Positions 1 through 7,563 are shown, numbered from the stretch's first letter. The stretch: 8,792 nucleotides of DNA from Victivallales bacterium (GCA_017431185.1 JAFRLP010000425.1:1-8792), one strand, 5' to 3'. Program-made: numbers and translations. Notes: generated by a model from the sequence alone, not told the origin.

Positions 1-168
1 AGCGTCAGCGACACCCTGTCACGGAGCGTCAGCGACACCCTGTCACGGAGCGTCAGCGACACCCTGTCACGGAGCGTCAGCGACACCTTGTCACGGAGCG
101 TCAGCGACACCCTGTCACGGAGCGTCAGCGACACCTTGTCACGGAGCGTCAGCGACACCCTGTCACGG
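1..168 (+). repeat. 24-bp tandem repeat, seven copies, coding
   Basis: Seven head-to-tail copies of a 24-bp unit fill the first 168 bases. Copies 4 and 6 differ from the others by one silent base (CTG to TTG at 88 and 136). The unit is a multiple of three and encodes the octapeptide SVSDTLSR in the frame of the downstream tape-measure coding sequence, so copy number can change without a frameshift. The array probably continues upstream of the window. Confidence 0.97.
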
Positions 169-441
169 AGCGAAGAGTACGAACTTCTGTCGTATGACTT
201 CTCCGCGCATGGCATGGCAATGCAGCCGCCGAGCACGGGGGCATCGGGGGCTGGGAAAGCCTCCGCGCCGAATGTCACAGTCAACATCAACGACAACTCC
301 GGCGCGGAGACCACCAAGACCGTCAACCAGCGGGAGGACGACGACGGCAACCTCATCATCGACGTGGTGATAGACGCGCTCGCACGCAACAAACGCGGCT
401 TCCGCCGCACCCTCCGCCAGTATGCCGGAGGAAACGCATAA
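1..441 (+). CDS. Tail tape measure protein, C-terminal fragment (lambda gpH-like)
   Basis: The frame is open from base 1 to the TAA at 439-441, so this is the 3' end of a gene starting upstream. The visible 146 residues begin with seven SVSDTLSR octapeptides, then a linker rich in Ala, Gly, Ser and Pro, then a terminal segment around VTVNINDNSGAET, an acidic stretch, and DVVIDALARNKRGFRRTLRQ. That ending (VNI.NNSG followed by IDVVIDAL) is familiar from the C-termini of lambda-type tape measure proteins. These span the tail tube, set tail length and pass into the host envelope at injection. The position just before M-, L-, K- and J-like genes supports the call. The octapeptide array is unusual so near the C-terminus. 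A TTG at 88 could be mistaken for a start, but nothing suggests translation begins inside the array. The family call rests on pattern recognition of a fragment, not on an alignment. Confidence 0.75.
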   Translation, partial: SVSDTLSRSVSDTLSRSVSDTLSRSVSDTLSRSVSDTLSRSVSDTLSRSVSDTLSRSEEYELLSYDFSAHGMAMQPPSTGASGAGKASAPNVTVNINDNSGAETTKTVNQREDDDGNLIIDVVIDALARNKRGFRRTLRQYAGGNA

Positions 442-445
442 GGAG
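440..445 (+). promoter_or_regulatory. Ribosome binding site that fixes the M-like start at 455
   Basis: AAGGAG lies 9 nt before the ATG at 455 and overlaps the TAA of the tape measure gene. An in-frame ATG at 422 would lie inside the preceding gene without such a site, so 455 is the better start. Confidence 0.8.
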
Positions 446-454
446 ATTCCCCCC

Positions 455-3202
455 ATGCCATATCCCAGCTTCCCCGACATCCAGGCACCCGACATGAACG
501 GCGGCATCCAGGAGGAGACCTACCGCCCGCTGCGCCGCACCGAGTTCGAGGGCAACACCACCGCAGTCCGCGCGCGCTCCGTCCGCGCGCGCAAACGCTG
601 GACGCTCAAGTGGTCGAAGCTCCCGCAGGCCGACTACGACGCGCTCCGCGCCTTCTTCGCAGACCGCCAGGGGTCCCCGTTCTCCTGGCACAACGTATCC
701 GATGGATACCAGTACACCGTCGTCTTCTCCGACGACCAGCTCCGGGCATCCTCCGCCATCTACGACGGCGCCACCGCGTCCATGCGCTACTCCGTCCAGA
801 CCGCAGTCGAGGAATGCGTCGCAGAATGGCAGTTCGCAGCCGAGGACAGCAATGCGGTCTATGACGGCCCGCCAATCGTTCTCAAGCTCTTCGTTACGCC
901 GGGACAGACTGTTTCCTTCGTCGCCGACTCGCTGTGTTCAATCGACTGGGGCGACGGAGACACGGAGACCGATTCAGGCGACCCCATCTCCCATGAATAC
1001 GAGAACGGCGGGAACTACACCCTAAAGGTCACGCCGAGTGCAGGATTAGAGGAACTGAACTTCTCCGGTCTGGGAGCCGCCCTCGTTGAGATCGTCCGCT
1101 GGGACGTGCCGGAGACCGTCACCTCCTTCCGCGGGATGTTCAGGGGCGCGTCACTGACCAGCCTCCCCCTCTTCAATCTCCACCACAACGCCGTGGAAGA
1201 CGTGTCGGAGGAATTCGACGGATGCCTCCTGCTGGAGAGCCTCGGCGGGCTGACCAACCCCGACTCCGTGGCCAACGCCTACGCGCAATTTTACGAATGC
1301 GTCTCGTTGAAATATCTCAACGTCTTCACCAACGGCGCGAACACCGCCGACTGCTCGCTCCAGTTCTGCCGCTGCTATTCCCTGGAGGAAATACCAGACA
1401 CCTTCCGCAACGGCACGGGCGTGGTCACCATGGCGCAGCAGTTCGCTGGCGCGGGACTGACCTACGCCCCGTTCTACAACATCTTCCCCGCAGGGAAGAC
1501 GCCGCTCCAGTGCCGATGGGCGTTCAGCGGCTGCCGCCGTCTTACGGGATTCGTCCCGCCTGAGCGCACCTGGCAGAGCAAACGGACGTTCCAGCACAAC
1601 CAGCTTGCCGCGCCGTTCCAGAACTGCACCGGCATCGACAACTACTACGACATGCCCGCCACCTGGAGCGGGCAGGACTTCACGCAGGAACAGGTCATCG
1701 CCGTCACGTTCGTGGACAACTCCGGCGTACTCGATTCCACGGTGAACGGCGACTTCACGTTCCACCTGCAAGCCGCGGAGACGGACGAGAACGACGTTAC
1801 CGTTACCGTCGCCTCCGGCATCGCCCCCGCAGTCACCCTCATCCGTGGGCAGGTGTACGAGGTCATCCCGCCGGAGGGGTACGCCAAGGTCTTCCGCGCC
1901 AGATTCTATCCGGCCACCGTTTTCTCGGACAGGGAGGCGGAGCTAGAATCAACGTTCAACGCTGGCAGGGGCGTCCACTCCATTGAACTGCTCGCCGTTC
2001 CGTCTGCCTGCCGTGCGGTTTACAAGGTGAAATTCACATCGGATGTGGCTCACCACGACCAGAAAATCCTCACCTTCAAAACCTCAAGCTATCCATCCGA
2101 CCAGAGCGTCAAGGTATCGTGGGGGGACGGAACGGTGGACTACGCCGACGCGTCGTCCCCCAGGTCGTGGCAGCCGGAGCATACATTCGCCGACGGCGAG
2201 TACATCGTCATGATCTGGTCGCCGAATTGCAGTCGTACCATGCTTACAGACGCAACTACAGGTGCCACGACGGCTGAAGCAGATGCAAGAACAGCGCCTT
2301 ATGGACAGCACATTGTGGAATTGTACTGGTACTACTGTACTACAGACATGACCAGGGCTTTCATGAACTGCAAATTCACGAAGTTGCCGGATGATTTTGA
2401 ATTCCGAAATGCTGTCAACGGCATCAAGGAATGCTTTTTCAACGTCCCGATGTCCGAAATCCCCGACAACTTATTTGACGCTTTCACATCCGGCACCAAA
2501 TCGGTTTCGAACGCCTTCCGCGTGGACACATGGGATGCCGGCAGTTTCACCATCCCGGAACTTTGGAGCCGGACGGACGTGACCTTCACGAACCAATCGG
2601 ACTGCTTCACTGGCCGTGTCAATTCCCCAAACTTCAAGGCCGCCGTCGCCAACGGGTGGGCTGCGGACCCGCCAGTGGACGCATCGGACGAAAGTTCCGA
2701 AATCCGTTCCCTTGCGTCCGCGCTGGAGACCGCTGCGGAAGACCTCCACACCAGACTTGACGAGGGAGACCTGGACGAGGACAGCGACTGGCGGCCAGTC
2801 CGCAACGCCATCGAGTCTATGCGGAAGACCGCAGGGGAAATCGCCTGGCACCAGTGGCGGTACGTCAACGCGGGGAACCTGCTTCCCATCTACGCCTCGC
2901 AGTGGGCATTGGCCGATGGTGAAAATGAAATCCAGACAGAATTCATTGATGTCATATCAGAAACCAGATACTCAATTACACTCAATGCAGGATATAAGAT
3001 GACGTTAAGATATTACAGCGCCGATGATGTTCTTAGAGATGCTTTTGTTTATAACGCAACGGTTGGCGGCACGACATATCATACTACCGCCAGCAATGTC
3101 GCAAAAGTGCAAGTCATGTTGTCACTCCTTTCAGGAGAGGACATTTCCGCTTCACAGTTGACTTTGGACGCGGCCTCGCCGCGGATGGAGGTGGCCCCAT
3201 GA
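455..3202 (+). CDS. gpM-like minor tail protein fused to PKD-like and BspA/DUF285-like repeat modules
   Basis: A 915-residue protein where lambda has the 109-residue tail-tip protein M. Residues ~1-130 resemble the M/distal-tail fold (RRTEFEGNTTAVRARSVRAR, RKRWTLKWSKLP, FADRQGSPFSWHNVSDG, ending at CVAEWQF). The rest is extension. A PKD-like domain (~140-195, WGDG at 165-168) precedes a repeat block (~197-400) in which Phe recurs at 229, 254, 279, 304, 330, 357 and 388, often followed by a Cys and Leu motif as in BspA/DUF285 surface proteins. A beta-rich spacer follows (~405-515). A second PKD-like domain (~521-590, WGDG at 556-559) precedes a shorter repeat block (Phe at 636, 661/662, 688, 718). 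After a predicted helical linker (~745-800), the beta-rich terminal domain (~805-915) is encoded by clearly lower-GC DNA. Expected location is the tail tip. I infer the extension binds host-surface or mucosal ligands. The stop overlaps the next start by 4 nt. Confidence 0.72.
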   Translation: MPYPSFPDIQAPDMNGGIQEETYRPLRRTEFEGNTTAVRARSVRARKRWTLKWSKLPQADYDALRAFFADRQGSPFSWHNVSDGYQYTVVFSDDQLRASSAIYDGATASMRYSVQTAVEECVAEWQFAAEDSNAVYDGPPIVLKLFVTPGQTVSFVADSLCSIDWGDGDTETDSGDPISHEYENGGNYTLKVTPSAGLEELNFSGLGAALVEIVRWDVPETVTSFRGMFRGASLTSLPLFNLHHNAVEDVSEEFDGCLLLESLGGLTNPDSVANAYAQFYECVSLKYLNVFTNGANTADCSLQFCRCYSLEEIPDTFRNGTGVVTMAQQFAGAGLTYAPFYNIFPAGKTPLQCRWAFSGCRRLTGFVPPERTWQSKRTFQHNQLAAPFQNCTGIDNYYDMPATWSGQDFTQEQVIAVTFVDNSGVLDSTVNGDFTFHLQAAETDENDVTVTVASGIAPAVTLIRGQVYEVIPPEGYAKVFRARFYPATVFSDREAELESTFNAGRGVHSIELLAVPSACRAVYKVKFTSDVAHHDQKILTFKTSSYPSDQSVKVSWGDGTVDYADASSPRSWQPEHTFADGEYIVMIWSPNCSRTMLTDATTGATTAEADARTAPYGQHIVELYWYYCTTDMTRAFMNCKFTKLPDDFEFRNAVNGIKECFFNVPMSEIPDNLFDAFTSGTKSVSNAFRVDTWDAGSFTIPELWSRTDVTFTNQSDCFTGRVNSPNFKAAVANGWAADPPVDASDESSEIRSLASALETAAEDLHTRLDEGDLDEDSDWRPVRNAIESMRKTAGEIAWHQWRYVNAGNLLPIYASQWALADGENEIQTEFIDVISETRYSITLNAGYKMTLRYYSADDVLRDAFVYNATVGGTTYHTTASNVAKVQVMLSLLSGEDISASQLTLDAASPRMEVAP

Positions 3203-4089
3203 GGATACTGACAACAGGCGCGGCGGAGGACATCGCCAGGGCGGCCGGCGGCGACTGCTGGTTCGAGCTGCTCGACGTAAACCTCGGTGAAAATTACGGC
3301 GACATGCTCGACAACTGGCGGCATGAGGCCCCGGATGCGTATGCCCAGTTGAAATGCCGTCTGCTCTGCCATACCGTCACAAAGACCACGCCGGGATACA
3401 CGGGGGGAATCGCGGACGGGCATCTGCTGCTCGTCAACGCCGACATCCCCGTGCTGGAGGAAGCACCCAGCATCACTTGGGAGCAGGCCGAGGACAATCC
3501 TGACATTGAAGACGTTGACTATTGGGAAAACGCCGAGACCGACGAAATCACCGGCAAGCTACACTGGCCGACACCGTATGCCCGCGACGCTTCGGCGCAG
3601 GCACAGGGGGCGGACGGTGCGCAGACCATGCAGATACGTCTTGGCGACCCTTCCGGCGCACTCTGGCAGTTCGTTCTCGCGGCGGGGGGACTGCGGGGGT
3701 GCGCCGCCACGCTTTCTCTCGCCCGCCTAAAGGAGTATCCATGGAACACGGGGCCAGACGGCTCCCCCCTCGAAGTCCAGCCAGGAAAAACAGTGACCGC
3801 CGCGCTCGCCTTCCCAGCCGAGGTCTCCGTCGAGTACACCATCCGTTCCTGCGCCACGGACGGGACGAGCTTCACCTTCAACCTCTCCACCGACAACCCG
3901 TTTTCCCGCCAGTGCCCCCCGCGCAGAATGTACAAGGCACGCTGCCGCTGGGTATTCAAGTCGCCCGAATGCGGATACGCTGGAAACGCCGACTCCTGCG
4001 ACCGCACCATCGCAGACTGCCGCGCAAAGAACAACATCGCCCGCATCGGATGCTTCCCCGGCTGCGGGACGGGAGGGCTGGCCCAATGA
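3199..4089 (+). CDS. gpL-like minor tail protein with Fe-S-type cysteine domain
   Basis: A 296-residue protein starting at ATG 3199, overlapping the previous stop by 4 nt (ATGA), with GGAGG just upstream. The C-terminal part has the layout of the lambda gpL tail-tip family: RRMYKARCRW, then ECGYAGNADSCDRTIADC, then a RNN-like segment (KNNIARIGCFPG). The best conserved-looking cysteines are C249, C258, C267 and C274; C239, C285 and C289 are additional. Lambda gpL is known to bind an iron-sulfur cluster through C-terminal cysteines, and this protein keeps enough for the same role. The N-terminal half holds a beta-rich domain and a segment around 92-145 rich in Asp, Glu and Ala that may be an insertion, since lambda gpL is shorter (about 230 residues). 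It should sit in the tail tip between the M-like protein and the J-like hub, and its place between M-like and K-like genes supports this. Confidence 0.8.
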   Translation: MRILTTGAAEDIARAAGGDCWFELLDVNLGENYGDMLDNWRHEAPDAYAQLKCRLLCHTVTKTTPGYTGGIADGHLLLVNADIPVLEEAPSITWEQAEDNPDIEDVDYWENAETDEITGKLHWPTPYARDASAQAQGADGAQTMQIRLGDPSGALWQFVLAAGGLRGCAATLSLARLKEYPWNTGPDGSPLEVQPGKTVTAALAFPAEVSVEYTIRSCATDGTSFTFNLSTDNPFSRQCPPRRMYKARCRWVFKSPECGYAGNADSCDRTIADCRAKNNIARIGCFPGCGTGGLAQ

Positions 4090-4478
4090 TGCCTCCTGAA
4101 CTGGCGTCGCTTTCCCGCGTGAAATACCTGGAGGGCGGGCGGGACCCCGCCACCGGCCTCGACTGCTGGGGCTTCTACCGTGAAGCCTGCCGCGTCCTGT
4201 CCCTGCCCGTGCCGCCAGTCCACCAGGTAGAGGGAAAGGAGGGGTATGCCGCAGAATGGGCGAAGGCCGCCGCATCCCCCGAATGGCGTCGCATCATCAT
4301 CCCCGAACCGTACTGCCTCGTATTGCTCACGCGCCCGGGGCGCAACCCGCACTGCGGAATGGTGCTTCCCGACCTCTTCACCTTCGTCCATCTCGGAGCG
4401 CAGGGCGTCCGCCGCGACTACCTGGACTGCGCACAGTTCCGCCTCGCCAGAAAGGAGTATTTCCGATATGTCCCCTGA
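4086..4478 (+). CDS. gpK-like tail assembly protein, NlpC/P60 cysteine peptidase family
   Basis: A 130-residue protein. Two consecutive ATG codons (4086 and 4089) could start it. The first overlaps the gpL-like stop by 4 nt in the same ATGA pattern as the previous junction, so 4086 is chosen. NlpC/P60 features are compact but complete: Cys27 in GLDCWGFYREAC is the nucleophile candidate, His89 in NPHCGMVL the catalytic base, and His102 in FVHLG the third polar residue. The 13-residue spacing of the two histidines fits known NlpC/P60 enzymes. In lambda-like phages the gpK protein acts in tail-tip assembly and may cut peptidoglycan peptide cross-links during DNA entry. Lambda gpK also has an N-terminal JAB/MPN-like domain, and this protein has only the NlpC/P60 part. 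It overlaps the next gene by 11 nt, so coupled translation is likely. Confidence 0.82.
   Translation: MMPPELASLSRVKYLEGGRDPATGLDCWGFYREACRVLSLPVPPVHQVEGKEGYAAEWAKAAASPEWRRIIIPEPYCLVLLTRPGRNPHCGMVLPDLFTFVHLGAQGVRRDYLDCAQFRLARKEYFRYVP
4451..4457 (+). promoter_or_regulatory. Ribosome binding site that fixes the J-like start at 4468
   Basis: AAAGGAG sits 10 nt before the ATG at 4468, inside the end of the gpK-like gene. The reading frame of the J-like gene is open further upstream (an ATG at 4246), but that part overlaps the gpK-like gene and reads as low-complexity shadow sequence. 4468 is therefore the supported start. Confidence 0.8.
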
Positions 4479-7134
4479 CCGCAGAATCACCGTCTCCGCC
4501 CGTTCCCTCGCACGGAGCGAGACAGTCCCCGCATACGCATCCCCCGCCGCCACCGCCAGGCAGGTGCTGGAGGCCACGTTCCCGTACCGCAGGTTCACCC
4601 GCTTCGCCATCGACGGCGTGGAATGCAAGCCCGACACCTCCATCGGCCAGGCGACGCACGTGGCCGGATGGGAGATGCCCGCCGGACTGGAGCCAGCCAC
4701 ATGGGCGTTGATTGGCAAGATTGCCCTCTATGTCGCTGTGTCCGCGGCAGTATCCGCAGTTGGATACTTCGTCAATAAGCGGGCAATGGCCAAGATGGGG
4801 AAATACAAGAAGAGCGACGAGGAGACCTCCGACACAAACTACGGTTGGGACTACGACGCATCCAACGCCGAGCAGGAGGGGGCGCCGGTGCCGGTGCTCT
4901 ACGGTCGCCGCCTGGTCATCCCGCCTGTCGCATCACAGCGGGTGCATGACGTGAACGAAACCCGCCAGTCGTTCCTCGACTGCACATACGCGGTAGCCGA
5001 CGGCGGAGCGGGGTTCTCCGACGTGATAGCCTACGAGAGCGAGGGGGATTCAAAGTTCTACGCCCGCGTTGACCACACTCCCTGGGAGAACCTCAACAAG
5101 GGAACCACATCCGCGTCTGCGGGCGACAACTGGCGAACCTTCGCCGCCATCTACGGTGAAATATTCACCAGCGTCCCGAAAAGCTCCTGGCAGTCCGGCA
5201 CGTTCTCCGGCGGGGACCGCCGCGACAAGCTAACCGACGGCGACCTCAACGAGGAAGACGAATTCAAAACGGGAGACCTCTATCTCCACTTCTCCCGCCC
5301 CATCAGCATCGACAAGGTGGTGATGTACACCCGCTGCAAGAAGGACAGGTATTTCTGGGGGAACTTCACCCTGGAAGGCCTGGACAACATCGGCGAGGGA
5401 CAGACTGCCCGCTGGACATCCATCAGCGGGGCAAGCGCCTGGTATTGGGCCGACGCGGACCGCAAGGCGATATTCCCTTCCGGCAAGGAAATCATAATAG
5501 TCACGCATTTCACCGCCAACGGAACCGACACTGTGAAGCGGCAGCACTACAGGATACATCGGAAATCCATCATGAAGGTGAACAAGATAGACCGCAGCAA
5601 CGTGAATCAGATGGTGAAGGCTTCAGGAGCGGGAGCGTCTGAAGCGAAATGCCACGTCACCGAGGTCCGCGTCGGCGGCGCATATACCGACGCAGGCTCT
5701 GCGGTCGGTGGCGGATACATCGCCCTGGAGGCCACTGCAGGGAGATTCGACGAGACACCGACCACGTTCCAGACCGGCACCTGGAGCGGCCTCAATGTCT
5801 CGAAGTATTTGGAGACCGAATGGTTCGCCTTCGCCACCACCCCTGTCGCCTATCCAGACCACGCCTCCATCCGTCTCGCCTTCCCGTATGGATGCTACAA
5901 GATTGACGACGAGACGGGAGACCTGGTGAACTCCTACGCCACCGTCTCCGCCGAGTATCGTGCTGTTTCCGCCGACGGCACGTTCGGGCCATGGACGAAT
6001 TTCTTTATCTCATCCCACGCCGACACTGGCATCAACTACAACAACGACGGCTCCATCACCATCGGCCTCTCCACCCAGAACGCCATCCATCTGACCTTCC
6101 AGCGGGACGGCGTCGGGAACGGAGCCGCACGCCTTGAGGTCAGGGTGAAGCGGAGCGACGTTCCGGCGGATTCGTCCATGGAGCAGAACACCTGCCAGTG
6201 GGAGATTCTGGAGGAGGGCTGGGCGTTCGTCCCCGCCTATCCCCGCACCGCAACCGCCGTGGTGCAGATGAACGCCAGCGAGAAATTCAACGGCAGGCTT
6301 CCGCAGTTCTCCATCCTCGCCCGCCGCTCCACCGTCTATGTCTGGAACCCGATACAGGGGGCATGGGAGGAACACGCAGCCGACAACCCAGCATGGGCGG
6401 CCTACGACCTCATAGTACGTCCACGCTTCGACGACATCAACCACGACTCCCCCGACGAATCAGGCGCCCTCCTGCGCGAGACCTTCCCCCATGACAAGAT
6501 GCTCTACGGCGAATTCGCCGCATGGTCCGAGTTCTGCGACGACAACGGCATCGTCTGCGCCATGTACTACGACGCGCAATCCACCATGGAAAAGGGTGTC
6601 CAGTACCTCTGCGACATCGGACGCGCCCAGCTTGTACTCAAGGGAGGCAGGATCGGCGTCGCCGTTGACAAGCGTGCCGACTTGGACGCTTCGGGCAGCC
6701 CCGTCCCGGTGTTCACATTCGACGACTCCAACATCGTCGCCGAATCCTGGTCAGTCCAGTTCCGCGACCGCGCCGACCTCCCCACGGAATACGAGGTCAC
6801 CTTCTTCGACCGCGACCGCGAATGGAACCGCTTCACCGTCGTCTCCCGCGACCCGGAGCTGGACAACGAGGCCACCGCCCAGAACGTCCAGAGCGTCACC
6901 CTCTACGCCTGCGACCGACGCGACGTGGCGCAGGCGTTCGCCGAATACGCCATCAGGCAGAACATGGTGTCCAGGACCTACGCCTGGAGCGGCGGCCTGT
7001 CGGCCATGCCCGTCGAGATCGGCGACATCGTTTCCCTCAAGGGAGACCTCGTCCGCGTCACCGCCGTCTCCGTCGAGGAGGACTTCACCCGCAAGTACGA
7101 GGGCGTGGAGTACGTGGACGCACGGTTCGCGTGA
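4468..7134 (+). CDS. gpJ-like central tail tip/hub protein with fused gpI-like N-terminus
   Basis: An 888-residue protein in the position of lambda I plus J. Residues ~1-75 look like the small alpha/beta domain typical of I-like proteins, and ~78-104 form a hydrophobic segment (ALIGKIALYVAVSAAVSAVG). The J core opens with APVPVLYGRRLVIPPV at 139-154. Residues ~235-366 look like an inserted F5/8 type C (discoidin)-like beta domain (KLTDGDL, DLYLHFSRPISIDKVVMY, FTLEGLDN, WTSISG, HYRIHR). The core resumes with AYPRTATAVVQMNASEKFNG (~590-609) and DNPAWAAYDLIVRPRF (~639-654), both strongly reminiscent of the phage-tail_3/J hub family. It ends with the hub's last beta domain (MPVEIGDIVSLKGDLVRVTAV, then VEYVDARFA). 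Lambda gpJ is 1132 residues and continues with fibronectin-like and host-specificity domains, which are absent here. It should form the central spike base closing the tail tube. No obvious terminator follows. Confidence 0.82.
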   Translation: MSPDRRITVSARSLARSETVPAYASPAATARQVLEATFPYRRFTRFAIDGVECKPDTSIGQATHVAGWEMPAGLEPATWALIGKIALYVAVSAAVSAVGYFVNKRAMAKMGKYKKSDEETSDTNYGWDYDASNAEQEGAPVPVLYGRRLVIPPVASQRVHDVNETRQSFLDCTYAVADGGAGFSDVIAYESEGDSKFYARVDHTPWENLNKGTTSASAGDNWRTFAAIYGEIFTSVPKSSWQSGTFSGGDRRDKLTDGDLNEEDEFKTGDLYLHFSRPISIDKVVMYTRCKKDRYFWGNFTLEGLDNIGEGQTARWTSISGASAWYWADADRKAIFPSGKEIIIVTHFTANGTDTVKRQHYRIHRKSIMKVNKIDRSNVNQMVKASGAGASEAKCHVTEVRVGGAYTDAGSAVGGGYIALEATAGRFDETPTTFQTGTWSGLNVSKYLETEWFAFATTPVAYPDHASIRLAFPYGCYKIDDETGDLVNSYATVSAEYRAVSADGTFGPWTNFFISSHADTGINYNNDGSITIGLSTQNAIHLTFQRDGVGNGAARLEVRVKRSDVPADSSMEQNTCQWEILEEGWAFVPAYPRTATAVVQMNASEKFNGRLPQFSILARRSTVYVWNPIQGAWEEHAADNPAWAAYDLIVRPRFDDINHDSPDESGALLRETFPHDKMLYGEFAAWSEFCDDNGIVCAMYYDAQSTMEKGVQYLCDIGRAQLVLKGGRIGVAVDKRADLDASGSPVPVFTFDDSNIVAESWSVQFRDRADLPTEYEVTFFDRDREWNRFTVVSRDPELDNEATAQNVQSVTLYACDRRDVAQAFAEYAIRQNMVSRTYAWSGGLSAMPVEIGDIVSLKGDLVRVTAVSVEEDFTRKYEGVEYVDARFA

Positions 7135-7150
7135 CGCTCGAAGCCGGTGG

Positions 7151-7474
7151 CTAGAAAAGCCCGTCGCCGGGGGTGGAGTTGTCCCTGAAGTCATGGAAAT
7201 GGCGATAGCGCGGATGCCGCACCCGCATGAGAGCCCGATTTGGCTTCATCCCGTGCCCGAGGCCAAGGAACGCCTTCAGGTCCTCCCAGGCCATCCTGGA
7301 CTTGTTTGGGCGTCCAAGCGCAATCCACCGTTTATCGGTTCTCCTCTGGATTTCCTTCATCTTCTTCGGCCAATAGTCGAAGAAAAACCACACGAAAAGA
7401 ATGAGGAAGGAAAGGGCGATTGGAAGGGCGCAGTGGTTTTCGGCTTCCGCAAGAAAAAGAAGTCCTGTCATCAT
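7151..7474 (-). CDS. Small single-pass membrane protein, unknown function
   Basis: A 107-residue protein on the strand opposite the tail operon, converging with the J-like gene across 16 nt. Two ATG codons are adjacent (7474 and 7471, reading leftward), and AGGAG lies about 8 nt upstream, so 7474 is taken as the start. Residues ~16-34 form a strongly hydrophobic helix (PIALSFLILFVWFFFDYW) followed by the basic KKMKEIQRR, predicting a cytoplasmic C-terminus. The C-terminal ~70 residues are rich in Arg, Lys and His. I do not recognise the family. In a temperate phage, a small leftward membrane gene between late and early regions could be a lysogenic-conversion or superinfection-exclusion gene, or a lysis accessory, but nothing in the sequence decides this. 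Support comes from the ribosome site, the helix and two upstream promoter candidates. Confidence 0.6.
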   Translation of the reverse strand: MMTGLLFLAEAENHCALPIALSFLILFVWFFFDYWPKKMKEIQRRTDKRWIALGRPNKSRMAWEDLKAFLGLGHGMKPNRALMRVRHPRYRHFHDFRDNSTPGDGLF

Positions 7475-7534
7475 GTCTGCTCTCCTGAACGTAATTCAAA
7501 TCGCCGGAATGTGATTTTGAAAAACAAGGCCTGT

Positions 7535-7563
7535 GATATACACCAAAGCAAGGTCTGTGCCAA
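7535..7563 (-). promoter_or_regulatory. Candidate sigma-70-type promoter, leftward
   Basis: Read on the minus strand, TTGGCA (7558-7563) is separated by 17 nt from TATATC (7535-7540). It would give a leader of about 50 nt to the membrane-protein start at 7474. The -35 matches consensus at 5 of 6 bases and the -10 at 4 of 6. Confidence 0.4.

Noticed and set aside
1..168. CRISPR-like array at the window start
   Set aside because: Repeats are directly adjacent without spacers, are multiples of three and continue into an open coding frame, so this is a coding minisatellite.
4246..4467. Longer N-terminus for the J-like protein from ATG 4246
   Set aside because: The added part overlaps the gpK-like gene and reads as composition-driven Arg/Ser/Pro sequence. 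ATG 4468 has the AAAGGAG site.
3519..4718. 399-codon minus-strand frame opposite the L-, K- and J-like genes
   Set aside because: It is a product of high GC on the complementary strand. No domain is recognisable and three well-supported genes occupy the other strand.
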